Part shown: piece by piece, positions 4,407-5,182 of the stretch
How positions within the stretch are numbered: position 1 is the stretch's first letter
How the letters are laid out: every line of letters starts with the position of its first letter
NCBI GenBank assembly: GCA_964428895.1
Contig: CAYRZU010000133.1
Coordinates: 1-5,182, forward strand
Direction: 5' to 3'
Origin: HyVt-337 sp964428895
Lineage (GTDB): Bacteria > Planctomycetota > Phycisphaerae > SM23-33
Length of the DNA: 5,182 nucleotides
Made by a program: the position numbers and the translations under genes
The notes under the pieces: model-generated
Seen by the model: only the letters and a program-made list of their open reading frames with translations
Told to the model about the DNA's origin: nothing
Databases searched by the model: none

Positions 4407-5182
4407 ATGGCTGTGACGTGTTTTGGACAGAAGGACATTCAATACCTGACCGAGGTCATCGAGAGCCAGTCCCTGTGGCGCGGGCTGGGCGACGACTCGT
4501 TCTGCTCGCGATTTGAAGATGCGTTCGCCAAGCACCTAGGCCGTAAGTACGTGCTGGGCGTTTCCAGCGGAACCAACGCCGAAGAGGTCGCCCTGTTCGC
4601 CCTCGGCCTCGAGCCCGGCGACGAAGTGATCTGCCCCGCGACGGCGCCGATCTTCGTGTCGATGCCGGTCGTCTCGATCGGTTGCATTCCGGTCTTTGCC
4701 GACACGGACCCCAAGACGCTGATTATCACCGCCGAGGCCATCGAAGCGGCCATCACGCCCAAGACCAAGGCCGTCATGGTCGTCCACCTCAACGGCGTGC
4801 CCGCCCAGATGGACGAGATCCTGGCCGTCGCTGCCAAGCACAACCTGCTGGTCCTGGAAGACTGCGCCCAGGCCTACGACGCCTTCTACCATGGCAAGAA
4901 GACCGGCACGATGGGCGACGTGATGTGCGCCTCGCTGCAGCAGTCCAAGCACATGACTTCCGGCGAAGGCGGCATCTTCGCCACCGACGATCCGGAGATG
5001 TACAAGCGGGCCGTCCTGTTCCACAACGTCGGTATGCCCTGGTACCGCTACGGCCTCGATGCCGACGTGGCCGAACCCGTCAACGGCATCCCCACCCGCG
5101 GGCACTTCGCTTTCGGCCACAACTACCGCATGAACGAGATGCAGGGCGCCGTGTGCCTGGCCCAGCTCGAGCGCATCGGCGA
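4407..5182 (+). CDS. DegT/DnrJ/EryC1/StrS-family PLP aminotransferase, 5' part (runs off window)
   Basis: ATG 4407 has AGGAG (4396-4400) six bases upstream, and the frame stays open to the window end, giving 258 residues of a family usually near 370-420. Family marks appear in order: GRKYVLGVSSGTNAEEVAL (45-63) for phosphate binding, GLEPGDEVICPA (67-78), PVFADTDPKT (95-104), AITPKTKAVMVVHLNG (115-130), EDCAQAY (151-157) whose Asp152 should contact the pyridine nitrogen of PLP, SLQQSKHMTSGEGG (176-189) with Lys181 as the likely Schiff-base lysine, and GHNYRMNEMQGAV (237-249). These enzymes usually transfer an amino group from glutamate or glutamine to a keto-sugar or cyclitol for surface glycans or secondary metabolites. 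The exact substrate cannot be told from this part. Codons end very often in C or G. The gene probably begins a locus that continues to the right. Confidence 0.93.
   Translation, partial: MAVTCFGQKDIQYLTEVIESQSLWRGLGDDSFCSRFEDAFAKHLGRKYVLGVSSGTNAEEVALFALGLEPGDEVICPATAPIFVSMPVVSIGCIPVFADTDPKTLIITAEAIEAAITPKTKAVMVVHLNGVPAQMDEILAVAAKHNLLVLEDCAQAYDAFYHGKKTGTMGDVMCASLQQSKHMTSGEGGIFATDDPEMYKRAVLFHNVGMPWYRYGLDADVAEPVNGIPTRGHFAFGHNYRMNEMQGAVCLAQLERIG

Noticed and set aside
4439..5120. Two overlapping - strand open frames opposite the aminotransferase gene
   Set aside because: They mirror a well-supported PLP aminotransferase with strong third-position GC, which commonly leaves reverse frames open.

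Overview
The window is GC-rich bacterial DNA with all recognisable genes on the + strand. In order it holds the 3' part of a B12-type radical SAM gene (1-1101), a 394-base gap with a possible mini transcription unit (about 1128-1318), an RNHCP-domain gene (1496-1879), a possible 27-codon leader ORF (1948-2031), an aminoglycoside/choline-kinase-like phosphotransferase gene (1998-3032), a strong Rho-independent terminator (3041-3084), a thioredoxin-fold gene with an N-terminal beta-sandwich-like region (3150-4310), and the 5' part of a DegT/DnrJ/EryC1/StrS-type sugar aminotransferase gene (4407 to the window end). The mix of domains, the high GC and the carboxypeptidase-regulatory-like plus thioredoxin architecture suggest Planctomycetota or a related environmental lineage. 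This is an inference from gene style, with no phylogenetic marker in view.

The transcription layout can be partly read. The radical SAM gene has no obvious terminator directly after its stop, and a hairpin plus T-run at 1291-1318 may end its transcript. RNHCP, leader ORF and phosphotransferase are co-oriented with no terminator carrying a T-run between them, and the 3041-3084 terminator closes the unit, so they are probably one operon. The thioredoxin-like gene and the aminotransferase gene each have a sigma70-like promoter with 17-base spacing (TTGACC-17-GATAAC and TTGACG-17-GATACT). The -35 box of the second overlaps the stop codon of the thioredoxin gene.

The most interesting part is the RNHCP to phosphotransferase unit. 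It pairs a cysteine-rich protein family of unknown function with a kinase-fold protein whose catalytic HGD motif reads QRE. The junction carries a 10-base perfect match to the 16S anti-Shine-Dalgarno, a hairpin that puts an ATG in its loop, and a short ORF overlapping the kinase start by 34 bases. No mobile element, CRISPR array, tRNA or rRNA was seen. The genes do not form one obvious pathway; the two edge genes belong to loci extending beyond the window.
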